In this document: one piece after another, positions 1 through 12,279 of the stretch
Position numbering within the stretch: the stretch's first letter is position 1
How the letters are laid out: every line of letters begins with the position of its first letter
Assembly: GCA_000711775.1 (NCBI GenBank)
Contig: ARYC01002122.1
Location: forward strand, 1 to 64,000
Source of the DNA: Oxytricha trifallax
Lineage: Eukaryota; Ciliophora; Spirotrichea; Sporadotrichida; Oxytrichidae
Direction: 5' to 3'
Length of the DNA: 64,000 nt
Notes under the pieces: model-generated
The model's input: the letters and a program-made list of their open reading frames with translations, nothing else
What the model was told of the DNA's origin: nothing
Database searches by the model: none
Position numbers and translations under genes: made by a program

Positions 1-1573
1 TATGAGAATGGAATTTGAATGATTAAAAATATTTAAATCATTAAATTCTCAAATTATACTTAGCCGAAATTTCTCTAAAAATACTACAAAAAAGGAGCGA
101 CTTCAGATGCATAGGCTTGTTATAAATTAATATAAAATTATATTTAGTTGGAAAAGTACTTGCTGACATGAGAAATACACTTTTCATTTTTATTATGGTT
201 TCCAAGCCAGTTACCTGCCTGTGAAGTCAAATCTTGGCAATATTCTATATGAGAATGGAATTTGAATGATTAAAAATATTTAAATCATTAAATTCTCCAA
301 TAATACTCAGCCGAAATTTCTCTAAAATGACTACAAAGAAAGAGCGACTTCAGATGCATCGGCTTGTTATAAATTTATATAAAATTATATTTAGTTGGAA
401 AAGTACTTGCTGACATGAGAAATTTAATTTTCATTTTTATTATCGTTTCCAAGCCAGTTACCTGCCTGTGAAGTCAAATCTTGGCAATATTCAATATGAG
501 AATGGAATTTGAATGATTAAAAATATTTAAATCATTAAATTCTCCAATAATACTCAGCCGAAATTTCTCTAAAATGACTACAAAGAAAGAGCGACTTCAG
601 ATGCATCGGCTTGTTATAAATTTATATAAAATTATATTTAGTTGGAAAAGTACTTGCTGACATGGAAGAAATTTAATTTTCATTTTTATTATCGTTTCCA
701 AGCCAGTTACCTGCCTGTGAAGTCAAATCTTGGCAATATTCAATATGAGAATGGAATTTGAATGATTAAAAATATTTAAATCATTAAATTCTCCAATAAT
801 ACTCAGCCGAAATTTCTCTAAAATGACTACAAAGAAAGAGCGACTTCAGATGCATCGGCTTGTTATAAATTTATATAAAATTATATTTAGTTGGAAAAGT
901 ACTTGCTGACATGAGAAATTTAATTTTCATTTTTATTATCGTTTCCAAGCCAGTTACCTGCCTGTGAAGTCAAATCTTGGCAATATTCAATATGAGAATG
1001 GAATTTGAATGATTAAAAATATTTAAATCATTAAATTCTCCAATAATACTCAGCCGAAATTTCTCTAAAATGACTACAAAGAAAGAGCGACTTCAGATGC
1101 ATCGGCTTGTTATAAATTTATATAAAATTATATTTAGTTGGAAAAGTACTTGCTGACATGAGAAATACACCTTTCATTTTTATTATGGTTTCCAAGCCAG
1201 TTACCTGCCTGTGAAGTCAAATCTTGGCCAATATTCTATATGAAAAAGGAATTTGAAGGATTAAAAATATTTAAATCATTAAATTCTCCAATAGTACTCA
1301 GCCGAAATTTCTCTAAAAATACTACAAAGAAAAAGCGACTTCAGATGCATCGGCTTGTTATAAATTTATATAAAATTATATTTAGTTAGAAAAGTACCTG
1401 CTGACATGAGAAATACACTTTTCATTTTTATTATCGTTTCCAAGCCAGTTACCTGCCTGTGAAGTCAAAATCTTGGCAATATTCTTTATGAGAAAGGAAT
1501 TTGAATGATTAAAAATATTTAAATCATTAAATTCTCCAATAATACTCAGCCGAAATTTCTCTAAAAATACTTC
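1..1573. repeat. 247-bp tandem satellite, six full copies plus a partial one
   Basis: Units begin at about 1, 248, 495, 744, 991, 1239 and 1487, each starting TATGAGAATGGAATTTGAAT or a close variant, giving a period of 247-249 bp. Copies 2-5 are almost identical; the last two carry more substitutions. The array runs off the left edge of the window. No open frame is conserved between units. Period and homogeneity suggest a germline-limited satellite. Known Oxytricha satellites have other reported periods, so the family is unassigned. Confidence 0.95.
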
Positions 1574-1907
1574 ATAAATTGCCCTCTAGGATATATAGGA
1601 ATGATCACATTATTTTAGAATCTTATCAATATTAAGATTTTCAATATGATGCTGCTTAAACTTTAAAGGTTTTTTATGCTTAGAATTAAGATTCTATTTT
1701 TTTAAGTTCAATGCTATGAGGCAGTGTACCTAACAATAGCATGAGATTTAATTATAGAGCAGTCTTGTAATAGATTTGTAATTTATATTAGGTCTGATTA
1801 TATCACTTTAATAATTGCATTTATAACGCATTTTTACTATAAGTTTATATACTTACTGACATATTCTGATCCCAAACCTCGCATGTATTCACTTAAATTA
1901 CTTATTT

Positions 1908-2009
1908 TTAAACAATACCCCTACATAAATCCTAATAAAACCCTATTAAAGCATGCGTTAATATTTTACTTTTATTAATCAAACACCTTTTAGGGTTTGG
2001 GGTTTTGAT
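1908..2009 (-). mobile_element. Possible worn terminal remnant of a TBE-like transposon
   Basis: The tract ends in GGGTTTGGGGTTTTGATT at about 1992-2009, close to the outer end of the intact TBE at 14186-14205 (GGGGTTTTGGGGTTTTG followed by the ATT duplication). CCCCTACA lies about 80 bp inside, as in a 78-bp inverted end. No matching transposase is visible to the left. It may be a solo end or chance G4T4-like sequence. The rest of 1574-2197 is AT-rich with nothing I can name. Confidence 0.35.
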
Positions 2010-2197
2010 TCTAAACTGATATTAGTGAATTAAATTAGATAAAAATTTTGTTAAACAGAATTTATTTAAAGGTATTTATTCAATGTAAAATTTTGCTTTT
2101 CATTTTTAATCATGCTTTTTAATACTATTATAAATCTGAAGATTATCTCCCCAACCTTTATAAGGGTACTTATTAATTTAGTCAACACAAGGACTGA

Positions 2198-2345
2198 ATA
2201 TTTGACCAGGAAGAGTATGAGAACATTAACTTGGAGAATGAGAGCAGACCGAACAAGCTCAAGAACTTGATGAATGTATTAATGAGACTTGAATTTTACT
2301 TGACTCATTAGAAGAATCACAAATCAACAACTTCAAATTTTGCAA
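2198..2345 (+). CDS. Short coding patch, likely an MDS, unknown protein
   Basis: In the ciliate code a frame opens after TGA at 2195 and reads an acidic, charged stretch (FDQEEYENINLENESR) followed by KLKNLMNVLMRLEF. Technically it stays open to 2545, but the codons become AT-rich and low-complexity after about 2345, as when a coding segment passes into eliminated DNA. Composition differs clearly from the flanks. No family recognised. The following 2346-3702 is AT-rich with no gene I can support. Confidence 0.4.
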
Positions 2346-3702
2346 TTAAACATAAATATTAAAGCTCATTATTATTTATTCATTTATTTTACAATTTTGC
2401 GATTAGCTTAAATTCCATTTTATGTATTGTATTATTACAGATAATTAAATTTTATATTATGATAAAACTTAAGTTATATTTTAAATTATAAGCTAGATTG
2501 ATAATATCATATGTTATAAATGAATCTTTGAATGATAAAAAATGATATAAACCAACCTAAAGTTATACTATTTTTATATTTTTAAAGCCAATTGGTTATA
2601 AGTAAATTCATATAGAATTAAATCCTATATTATCATCATTAATCTATAAAATTGATATAATAATTTTTTTAGGAAGCCAAAATGCAATGCTATAAAAAAT
2701 GATGGATAATTATTTACATATTCATTTACTAATTAATTTTAATTGAACTAATTTGAATTATATGAAAGATATGATAAATTCCATAGTTATCAAAAGTAAG
2801 GTTGCAGAATAGTGATATTAATTATTCTAGATTTATATATGTTAATAACTTTTATTGTTACGACTGCTATCCTCCTATCATGTTTATAGTAAAATTTCTA
2901 TCCAATTAATTCTTCTAGATTCATTTATTCCAGATCTACCAATTTCTACATCAATACATTTATATATGAGGTCATCAAGTTATTCATTCTTGTCTTTAGA
3001 GTAAGTAGACCAATTCAGTACAGGATTATTACTTTACACAAATAATTTTAATAAAAAACTATGGAATATTAATAAGTAAATTAAAACCAATATTCAAAAC
3101 TTTATAAACTCTGTGAAATCAATACAAATCAAGCACAATCTTAGAAATCTTTCACTCACATTCAGAGAGACCAATGATAGTCTTTGCATAAGTAATTATT
3201 CGCATATTAATAATTATGTTTATTTGGTTTTCTAACAGGTCTTACTCAATAGGTTGTATTTTGTTATGATAATTAACTAAAATTGACAGTATTCGGGTAA
3301 TATGAGTGCAGAGAAAATTGAGATTTGGGTAAATAAACACATTAGTTGTTGGCTTATTTGTGTTTGGTTGACGAGTAGTTTTTTCAAGATTATGCTATCA
3401 TTAATAAATATTCAAAAGTCATTTGATTGGCTTCTAAATTAATAAAATAAAGATAGTTTAGTAAATTAAATATAGATTTTTTGTGATTGTAATATGAAAA
3501 AATGCACTATATTATTTAAACAATCACCTTTATATGATGATAAAAACATTATACTTCATAAAATTTTTGAAATAAAGTGAATTAAATTTATAAATTAATC
3601 AAATATGTTAATAAAAGAGAAAATGTCTGATCAGATCGTGCAGTGTCATTCATTTAAAATGTAAGTTACAAAAAACATATTTAAAATTTTAATTTTACAG
3701 GG

Positions 3703-3837
3703 GTTGCTGCTGGTAAGAACAGTAGTGGTAACAGACCAAGATTCAGCAAAGGAGTGAAGATAAGTAGCAATTGTATTACTCAATCATGCAAATAACCAAA
3801 GAGAGGAAATATAACTACTAGACAGGCAAGTTTTTTA
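3703..3837 (+). CDS. Short basic coding patch, likely an MDS or exon
   Basis: A GC-richer island begins directly after TTTTAATTTTACAG, which has the form of a 3' splice site or IES edge. It reads VAAGKNSSGNRPRFSKG, then a Cys-containing basic stretch (SSNCITQSCKQPKRG). The frame fades into AT-rich DNA after about 3837. No start codon or family is recognised. It could be an internal exon or segment of a macronuclear gene. Confidence 0.4.
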
Positions 3838-4563
3838 GATTTAAATAATTCATTTTAATTTATCAAATTCAATTAATTATAATTCAAATTACTAATTCAC
3901 TTTATTTTCTAAATAAAACATCATGATTACTATAAATACTTTTAAATTGTTTTAATGAAATCAATAAAGTTAAACATTTTAAGTTAATTTAGAATGTTAC
4001 TTCCCAACAACAAATCTCCAAAGTTAACATAAAAATCAATTATTGCAATAACTTTTTCTTTCATTTTTATAGGTATCATGCAGTATTCATAATTAAATAA
4101 CACATTTATTATGAGATAAAGAAAATACTGCTGAATGATTCAATTAGTTTGAGGCTTAACGAATCCAGCTGTCGATGATATTTTAATAAACCAAATGAAA
4201 TTCGAAAGCAAATTCGATTTAGAAATTATCTCAATAAACGTAATAGCTAAATCAGATTCTATTTAGATTTGAATAGTCTATTCTTTCAAGAGTAGGAATT
4301 AGATCATTTTTATATATATAATCATATATATATATATAATCAAAGATCTATAAAAACTGATAGAATTGGGATATCCTGATGAAGATTGAGAAGGAGAGAG
4401 CGGTAGAGATGGGTAACTCAAAGACACTGGTAAGAGTCTAGCAATTCTACAAACAAGCATGAGAAAGATCAATGAAATGCCAGTAGAAACTATGAATTAA
4501 AAGTTTAACACAAAAAGTCTAGTAGCAAAACTAAACCATAGTGTTAATCTTGAGGATTGTTGA

Positions 4564-4890
4564 ATAAAGGCAATGAATTACGCAAATCATATGGCATAAA
4601 AGAAATCTGGAGAGTTAGTGCTTCGCATATTTGGAAATATTAGATTCAGACGTAAAGATACTACAAATTATTAATCTAATATTGGAATTTAAGGAAATGG
4701 TACTTGGGAGATTGTAATCCGCAACTAGAGAAGAATAAATGCCGATAGCTCAGCAGCAATAAAGCGAATCGATTTGGAAGGGAATGAACGAAGAGATGTA
4801 AGTACAGAACAACCCACAGAAAACACATGCAGCTACTTAGGATTTAATATGCTCTAGAGATATCAATAACGCTTAAATAGAGAAAAGTGA
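4564..4890 (+). CDS. Uncharacterised ORF in a purine-rich block
   Basis: The block 4345-5100 is purine-rich on the plus strand and GC-richer than its surroundings. One frame is open for 108 codons (4564-4890) and includes an island reading SYLGFNMLQRYQQRL. A second frame (4554-4790) is also open and Trp-rich, so the real frame is undecided. Upstream, after a (TA)n tract at 4313-4342, a third frame is open. I looked for reverse-transcriptase or nuclease motifs and saw none convincing. It may be a decayed gene or several small MDSs. Confidence 0.3.
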
Positions 4891-5299
4891 GAAATTGCTA
4901 TGAAGATAATTTTAGTGAATAGGGAAAGATATGACTTAGATTTAAGGATATCTGTTCATATAGAGCCACAATGGACATAAATGAATAATAGTGAATGAAT
5001 AAAGCAAGAGGGAGTGACACTAAAGAAGGGATTTACTTGATTCTTGACATGATGAAGAAAAGAGACAAAAGAGAAGAAGTGAAGTAGAGACGTTTGCATT
5101 TAAAATATTATTGAGTAATAAGTAATGCATCAATATATCAACACTTGCCAAATCTTTCAAGAGAGCAAATAACCAGACTTTTATATAATTCTAGGGGATT
5201 GGGATTATTTTAATTAATTTAAACTTTACCTAAAGTATTTTATTTACTTCAACGGCTATTAAATTAATAATTTCTTAAATAAAATGCTACATCTATTAA

Positions 5300-6480
5300 A
5301 TAAAAGAATAAAATCATTAGAGATAAGGTGGTTGTTATTAATTTTTATTATTATTTTATTATTTGGTAGCTTTTTAATTATTAAAAAGTACCAATTATAG
5401 AACAAAAAGCTACTAAATTTAATGTGATCCTTTTTAATATTATTGGCCTGAATTAAGTTTAATTACAACATCTTTAAATATAAGCCTCACTAATTATGCA
5501 TTACAAAGTAGGGTGATAAGAGCTATACATCCATTTCGATTCGACTGAAGAGTAGTCTCCACACAGGCAATACTAGTATCAGTGTCCCCAACAAGCAGCA
5601 GTGTATGACGAGAGGAGGTTGAAGTCATTGACATTCTTGGCATTTAATGCAACATCATTACAAGCGTCAACATCACGAGGCTGCCATAGAGCATTAGTGG
5701 CTTTGTAGTGCCCTACAATAAAGTGAACATCTCTTGCAAAGCCAACAAAAATCGCGTCTCTTTCAGCAGTTGAGATGTTCGTGTTCGCCTAATTCAGGCA
5801 ATCCTAAGAGCTTTGGGAGTCTTAGCAGGATGGTGTAGCAAAAGCGGTTGAGCAGAGACTGCCAGCTAAGAATCATGGAGATGCGGAGTTATAATGATAG
5901 AATAAAGAGATCTTATAAACCCCAAAGCATTATTCAACATCGACTCTCTTGGGCATTAGAGCCTGGTTCAATAGTTACGAAGAAGTCTTATAAGAGCTCA
6001 TTAGTACCATAGTAGATGGGAACCCCGCTGATTGAGATTGGGAATCGCATAGAGCTGGTGTGAGAGAGCTTCATGATTCCAAGTGTGTCAAATGGAAAGT
6101 GGCAAATCAACGTCGAATGTCTAGTCATAGAAATCCCCCAACTCTACAAGCATGGAGAAAGAGAAGCTGTCATTAGAATGAAAGAGCCAGCGGTAATGAG
6201 TAATTCGTTGGATTGTCAACTAGAATAGAGCGTTATCTCAGTCATGTATCAGGAAATGTGCGAAATGCGCCTTGCAAATCGGCATAGGGTGTACTAAGAA
6301 ATAAAGATCTTCGATTATCTCGACCCCTTGGCTAGATGTCTGAGTCGGAGACTCCATTTCCTTGCATCTTTTCATAAAGAATCCCGTGGTGCCCCTAGCA
6401 TCTTCCCATTCGTAGTTTACACCTACTCTGTTTGCAAAACTGAAAGTCCTAAAATACCTGATTTCTAAATGTAAGTATGA
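5300..6480. repeat. Segmental duplication, copy 1
   Basis: This block shares its order of landmarks with 8960-10127 plus 14206-14286: the tract AAATCATTAGAGATAAG, a short AAAAGC-containing element near 5404, a YHYH-domain gene on the minus strand, and an end near GTTTGCAAAACTG. The copies are diverged and each has private indels, so the duplication is old compared with the TBE insertion that interrupts only copy 2. Confidence 0.75.
5579..6450 (-). pseudogene. YHYH-domain protein gene, broken copy 1
   Basis: Read on the minus strand in the ciliate code, the segment contains GVPIYYGTNE, then YHYNSASP, then GFARDVHFIVGHYKATNAL, ending ACWGH before TGA. The YHYN tetrad and the following FARD-IVGHY block match the YHYH domain, a mostly secreted family of unknown function. 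Upstream, VNYEWEDARGTTGFFMKRC is probably the N-terminal half. The frame changes at least twice and one TGA lies just after the YHYN motif, so it is either a pseudogene or an MDS set still containing short IESs. The partner copy lies at 9179-14286. Confidence 0.65.
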
Positions 6481-6483
6481 TGA

Positions 6484-6606
6484 TCAATTAAGAAGCCCAT
6501 TAAACTACTGCTGTAGATAAGAGAACATATAAGCGACGGGAAACTGATGCTGAGGTTGTGCTATGCCTTACCACTGAGAAAGCAGTGGAGTTCCTATAGG
6601 CTTCAT
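6484..6606 (-). CDS. 40-residue coding patch upstream of the YHYH gene
   Basis: ATG at 6606 opens a frame to TGA at 6484 that reads MKPIGTPLLSQWQGIAQPQ and is Gln-rich and compositionally coding-like. It lies just 5' of the YHYH gene on the same strand and may be its N-terminal segment or an independent MDS. No family recognised. The following 6607-7384 holds AT-rich DNA and a weak GC-richer stretch (6660-6850) that I cannot assign. Confidence 0.3.
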
Positions 6607-7384
6607 TTTTAAGAATCCTTTTTGAGTAAATTATATATCAGTCAACATTAAGACAATAGTGTCAACATTCTGACATTGAGAAGCTTAAGTGCAGAATGTG
6701 GTATATGTTGAGGAGTCACGATTAGGAGTGAAGACCCAAACTGAATTTGGCATGCAAACAATAGGGAAGTAAAGTATTGGCATGAATCTCACGAGGGCTT
6801 TGCAGTTTAAGCAGGGTAGCTAACGAAATAGTAGGAATTACAGTGTGTTTCTTTCGCTAATATTTTCTTTGGCTATCACATTTTAGCTTCCTGCTATAAT
6901 TACTGAATTTACAGGTTAATTTACTAATTTTTTAATGTTGCTATTGTATAAATTAATTATCTATCCTATTTGTATTTGCCTAATGGGTTTTGTTTGTATA
7001 TTTTTTTTCATTTCTCCCAAATTTTAAATTCTTTTATAAAGCTTTATATTTGTATATAAAAATTTAAACAAAATGATTCACGTTGCCTTAATGTCTAATA
7101 TTTATTCATGACATAAATATTAATTAATGAAGCGAAAACTGGATAATTGAAAGTATTATATAACAACAAGATCATGAAGATAAACCAGATTAAACAGCTC
7201 AAAATAGACTAAAGTGCAGATATTACCCTTGTTTTTAGACTTGACTTAATTGAAACTTATTCATTTAATAATAATTAATTATGAAAAACTAATATAAGCT
7301 AAATTAATTTGATTCTCAATCAACTATATTAGATAAAATAAATATTACTGAAGAGTTATATTTAAAATGAGCAATTTCCAGTGA

Positions 7385-7501
7385 AAACGCCAAGCCAAGA
7401 GTGCCAAGTGTAAGCATGTTGATTCCAGTTAGAGTTGTGTAGTTTATGACTGCAGCAGAGTTGATCCATTACGAAGTTCTCAAACTATCAAGTTAGTTGT
7501 A
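7385..7501 (+). CDS. Short Cys-containing coding patch
   Basis: The frame reads KRQAKSAKCKHVDSSQSCVV, then YDCSRVDPLRSSQTIK, before passing into AT-rich sequence. Several spaced cysteines and basic residues would suit a small metal-binding or secreted module, but nothing identifies a family. It is likely one MDS of a larger gene. Confidence 0.35.
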
Positions 7502-7757
7502 TATTTTATAAACTTCTACTATTACTATTATAATATAATAAATTATATATTTAAATATATGTATTTATATAGTGATGATAAACACTTTCACAATAGTGAG
7601 TGCAGATCTCAAAAGGTAGGTCATTGAATTTGATTCGAGTAATTAAAAGTAAATAAGCACAACGTGAATGAGAGGTATGAATCCATTGAGTTATTTAAAT
7701 AGGAGAATAAGAGTATAAAATTAGAATAACTAGGCTTGAAAGCACGATAAATGTTGA

Positions 7758-8361
7758 GTCATCTGGAAATAATATAAACAGCCAGTGCAATCAGTCAATA
7801 AAATAAATTATAATAAATTAATTAGTTATTTAGATATTCAAATGTTGAAGTTGGTTATTGGAACAATTTTATTAAGTCCAGGATCACTAAATGAAACTAT
7901 TTTATGGTTGTTCAAAGCTGCTATTGAATTTAAATCATTATATCAGAGTAATATCCCTTATGATTATTATACTCGCAAATACATAAATGCAAATCAATAT
8001 TAGTTACTAAATGTAAATCAATATATTATTTATAAAAATGAGCACTTAATAAAGCAATTTCCACCTACAAATCAGTTAAATCTACCACAGACTATGACAT
8101 TCAACAACCAAATGACTTACTGAGTAATATCCCTACTAAATAGAGTAAGGAGTCTATTGGTGAGCTTAATCTTATTAAGCTCTTCATTAAAAGAACCAGA
8201 CTGTGAGGATAGAATCAAGTTGGACTCAGTTCTGTCAAAGTGAAGGAACTAAGGACAATCGGAGCTAGCTATGAGCAGGAAGGAAACTATCAGCTGTGGC
8301 ACATTTTACATAAATATAGCAGCCTGCCCAAAGAGAAACTATTAATGACATTTTAAATATA
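7758..8361 (+). CDS. Uncharacterised coding region with two overlapping frames
   Basis: One frame is open from 7758 to TGA at 8121 and includes NIPYDYYTRKYINANQYQLL. A second frame overlaps it from about 8040 and continues to about 8361 with one TGA, reading NLIKLFIKRTRL, then SSVKVKELRTIGASYEQEG. GC content and residue choice make coding likely. The hand-over between frames could be an IES, an intron or a frameshift. No family recognised. Confidence 0.4.
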
Positions 8362-8464
8362 AATATATAATAATAAATAATTTTAATATGTTCTTAAAAT
8401 TAAAATTAAAGCAACTAAGTTGTGTGTTGAGAAGTTAGTGAATTGAACTCGAAAGTCAGAGTTT

Positions 8465-8641
8465 AGATATCTATCAGAGATGCATCTAGTTACATTGACT
8501 TGATCACAGCTGCATCTATTGAAAGTGACTCATTCCATTGCTGCAGTTGACTATTCCTAAATGCAACAAACTAGCGCTTGCAGCTTGTTGTTCCTCTGCA
8601 TCTGTCTTAACTTCAGCTGAGAAAAGGAGAGTATTGATTTA
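8465..8641 (-). CDS. Short coding patch on the minus strand
   Basis: A GC-rich island reads SAEVKTDAEEQQAASASLLH, then LGIVNCSNGMSHFQ, on the minus strand. It then switches to a frame with QCNRCSCDQVNVTRC. It could be a Cys-bearing MDS. Opposite strand to its left neighbour, as expected where segments of different genes are interleaved. Function unknown. Confidence 0.35.
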
Positions 8642-9178
8642 AAAGAACAATCATAATAAATCATCTTAAATAATATAAATGTAGTTTCAATGTAACTAGA
8701 GATCAGTTACTGTGTGTTGGTAATTATATTAAATTATTTATAAATTAGATAATATAAATAAGTAAAAAATATATATCAGCAAATATATAAGGAAATATAG
8801 CTTAAATGAAAATTATGATGTTAGTGATTTTGTCCTAGGGAATATAAGCATCAAACTGGCTACTGATATTCGTTATTTTTAGAGATCTGGACTGTTTAGA
8901 GTAGTTTAACAAGACAAAATCCTCAAAGAAGGAGCTTAAGATAATAAAATACAAGAATAACTAAAAGAGTAAAATCATTAGAGATAAGATGGTAGTTATT
9001 TTAAATTCAAATTAAATATTGTATTATTATTATTATTATTAATTATTAGATTGAATTAAACATAGTACATTATATATCATTATATAAATAGGGGGTCTTC
9101 GAAAATTAAAAGCAACCAAATTCAATGAGTGATCTCAGTTAAAATTTATTCCTAATTAAAGGCTATTATTAACAGCTA

Positions 9179-10127
9179 TAAATGGCGACCCCCTTTGACA
9201 ATAATCGAATCCAGGATGATAACAAAGACACTACCACTCCAAGAGTAATCCACTGATGATGCCAGCAATCCACTGATGATGCCAGTTATCCACTGATGAT
9301 GCCAGTTATCCACTGATGATGCCATTGAACCAGTACCACTAGCGGGGAGCCCTGCAGGCAAGGGTAGAGCGGAAGAAGGGGTGGAGCCATTAAAATATTT
9401 GCCATTAACTGTAATACCATTACAACCATCAACCTCACATGGTTGCCATGAAACACCAGTGGCCCTTATATAGCCCAACGATCAAGTGACCGTCTCTTGC
9501 AATACCAAAATTACTTGTGACTCTGTGGGCAGGTTGGGGGGATGGTGTTATCGTATTTCAAGTAGTTCTGGTGCATTGGGTGTTGGAAGAGCATGATGTA
9601 GCAACTCTATTTGCGCTGAGACTGTTGGATAAGCGCAGGGACTGAATGAGTAGTAGTGATAGAAAGTCTAATATTCACTGCTTCCTAAACATTAATTAAC
9701 TTCTACTCTCTTGAAATCTGAGCCTGCTCACATTGGTGCGAAGAAGTCTTATAAGTGCTTTAAGATGCCAGAGTGGATGGGAACCCATTGGTTGAGACGC
9801 CAATGAGTGGAACTCGGACGGAGTACTACTTTTAGATTACTCTACTACCCCATTAGTATGTTCACTCCCACTTTATTAAACCCCTTTAGTATAGTTGAAA
9901 AATCCGCAATAGCGTCCTACACAGCATGATAGAAGAAAGCGCTCTTGACAGAGAGGAAAGGTTCAGCAGGCTAGAGAGATTCGCACGTTTAAGATTAATT
10001 TGATCAGCATGATCGTTACAATTACCAAGGAAAAGTGCCCCAAAGCGGTCGCTCAATGCCATAGGGTGGCCCGCAAAATAAAGATGCTTAAATATCTTGG
10101 CCTCTGGGGTAGATTTCTGAATCGGAC
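9179..10127 (-). pseudogene. YHYH-domain protein gene, broken copy 2 (downstream part)
   Basis: The minus strand reads NFGIARDGHLIVG, then WQPCEVDGCNG, aligned with FARDVHFIVG and WQPRDVDACND of copy 1. A four-fold 20-bp repeat (9250-9323) sits in the 3' part and, being 20 bp long, shifts frame with each unit, so the C-terminus has diverged. Several frame changes are visible. The 5' part of the gene was separated by insertion of the TBE at 10131; its remainder is at 14206-14286. Confidence 0.65.
9250..9323. repeat. 20-bp tandem repeat inside YHYH copy 2
   Basis: CCACTGATGATGCCAGTTAT and close variants recur at 9250, 9270, 9290 and, in part, 9310. The unit is not a multiple of three. Copy 1 of the gene lacks it. 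Confidence 0.9.
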
Positions 10128-10211
10128 ATTCAAAACCCCAAAACCCCTTAATGAGGTTTATAAGTGCTTTGATTTGTAGGGAATTTGTTAGGGGTTGGGG
10201 TTATTAATTAA

Positions 10212-11274
10212 ATGCGAGACAAAAATAGCAAGCTTTTGGGGTCTATTTATGATGAAGAGTATATAGATTTAGTGTTTAAACTGCGATATGGAGTTGATAT
10301 ATGCAGTGAATAAATCAAATCAGTACTAAACTATAAGTCTATTGCGCTACTCATAAAGCGAAGTCCGTCAACTGTTCGTTCCCACTGTCTTATAGCACTA
10401 TAATTAAAGAAATAGTAGCAAAATTCTTAGCCTAAGAGGTAGTCAAGTTTCTATAGAAGCATATTGACTATCTTATTAATGATAAAACTTTGAAGTATTG
10501 GGCTCACTTCTCTTTAGACCAACGACCTACTATGTTTCATCGCCAGTTCCCTGAGTTGAAGATCTCTGCTTAGTCTATAGCCAACATCTATAAACGAAAA
10601 GGTATTTCTTAAAAAGGTGTTAATCGTATCAAGAGAGTGATTGATTTCACTCTGCCATTTTACAACAATAACCTAAATTATATTTATAATTAAATGCAGA
10701 GAGCTAATACTAATAATATTAAGTTTATACATGCTGACGAGGCTGCGTTTACCTTCAACACTTTCATCTAGAAATCTTGGTATAAGAGGCATAGTAATAT
10801 AGAAGAATATGACTAGAAAGTCAAGGTATAAACAATGGCAATTCTAGGAGATATTAGAGAGGATGCTGGTTTAGAAACTTATGTTATTCATCCTCGCTCT
10901 ATTAAGACAGAGCAGTATAATAAGTTCTTAGAGCAGCTAAGAGAAAAGTACCCTGAATAAGAGATTATACTATTCGATGATAATCTTTCTGTTCATAAGA
11001 CCAAAGAAACAAGGAAGAGTTATGAACAACTTAGAATAACGCCAGTGTTCAACGTACCTTACAGTCCATAGTTTAATGGAATTGAGTTCTACTGGGTATA
11101 TTAAAAGGCCATTACAAGAAACTGCTGCTATACCACTTGATGCATGACCTACCTATCGATACAGAAGACTTTATTAAAAGCTCAGCGAAGAGAGTAGATA
11201 ATTTATTGGCTTAAAAGTGTGCGAAAGAAGGGAGAGTGAATATATATAAATAAGTTTTGTAGTTAAGTTAATGA
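10212..11274 (+). CDS. TBE 42-kDa DDE transposase (frameshifted)
   Basis: The frame starts MRDKNSKLLGSIYDEEYIDL at 10212. A one-base shift near 10400 moves to a frame containing the catalytic triad of the Tc1/mariner-IS630 superfamily: HADEAAF (first Asp), LFDDNLSVHKT (second Asp) and PYSPQFNGIEFYW (Glu). A TGA near 11138 and a further shift precede the C-terminal IDTEDFIKSSAKRVDNLLAQ. This copy therefore has about three breaks and is unlikely to be active, although all three catalytic residues remain. It reads inward from the left inverted repeat. Confidence 0.9.
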
Positions 11275-11488
11275 ATATATAAGTCACTTTAGAATGCTTT
11301 AGAGGGAGCTGGCTTCTCTTTCTTTTCTTCTACTTCTTGCTTCCCTCCTCCTAAGTTTCTTCTCTTGCTGCCAGCTCCAGCATCTATATTCATTTACTCT
11401 GGAGGCTAAATATTTGAATAAAGTCTCTTGCTAACTTCATACTTTGTCTGCGACTTTCGCTCTCTGTGAAGCTTGCTCTATTCTTTCA

Positions 11489-12070
11489 TCAAGAAGATAC
11501 CAGTTCCAGATTTTTCTAAAGAGTTAAGCTACAAATCTTACTTGAAAAATAAGGGTGCTTCTACAGCTCTGATAGCCAGCTCTCACTTATCTTGATCTCT
11601 TGTTTGTCCTTATCTTCTGAAGAGATGCTGTACCTTTTCTTATGAGATTCTTGAATAATTTCTTTCAAGTAATCACCTTTTATTGTTGCAAGTATGCCAA
11701 AGATAGAATTTTTTTCAGGAAGTTTATTTGACAACTGCTTCTTTGTAGGCAGGTACAACGAAACCTCTGGATCATTCATTGCATCATCATTTAAATTAGT
11801 CACAGAGATTTCAGGATAGTTTGGAATCTCTGCAAACTTTACATCTTAAGTTTTTAATGCTTTCTTCTCTTCGCAGAGTATGGCTCTAAAAATAAAAATT
11901 TTAGTACCTTCCATCGTTGGGAGGAACAAACCAACTACATAATCAAGATTAGTTACTATGAGTTCATTACCTTGCTGCACCAGGTAGCGGTGCAAATCCT
12001 CCTTGCTTCTAAATCTTTGAATCAATTCTTGTGCTTGCACTCTTTTCATTGCATCATTCAATGACTCCAT
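11489..12070 (-). CDS. TBE 22-kDa protein, intact
   Basis: ATG at 12070 opens one uninterrupted ciliate-code frame of 193 codons to TGA at 11489, matching the expected size of the TBE 22-kDa protein. It begins MESLNDAMKRVQAQELIQRF and contains SKEDLHRYL, GLFLPTMEG, VSLYLPTKKQL and ISESWLSELQKHPYF. In-frame TAA and TAG codons are used as Gln. Its function is unknown. Homologues occur beside the transposases of elements A and B below, which supports a role in transposition. It is convergent with the transposase. Confidence 0.9.
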
Positions 12071-12279
12071 CTTGCATACAGATCTAAGAAATGATATTCA
12101 AATTTAAGTTTATTGATTTCAATTATATACCTCTGTAAAACTTACTATTAAATATGGGCATCCTATAGGAGGTCAACCTCTAAGAAGGATATGGAGAAGG
12201 TTTAGAGAACTGGTTGCAAACTTGAGAGATTGATATCAATTTCTACTGTTATAGTTCCATATTTTTAAATTTAAATTGG

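Noticed and set aside
4564-4890. Possible LINE reverse transcriptase or endonuclease (SYLGF-like motif).
   Set aside because: No YADD box or other RT motif in any frame, and a competing frame is equally open.
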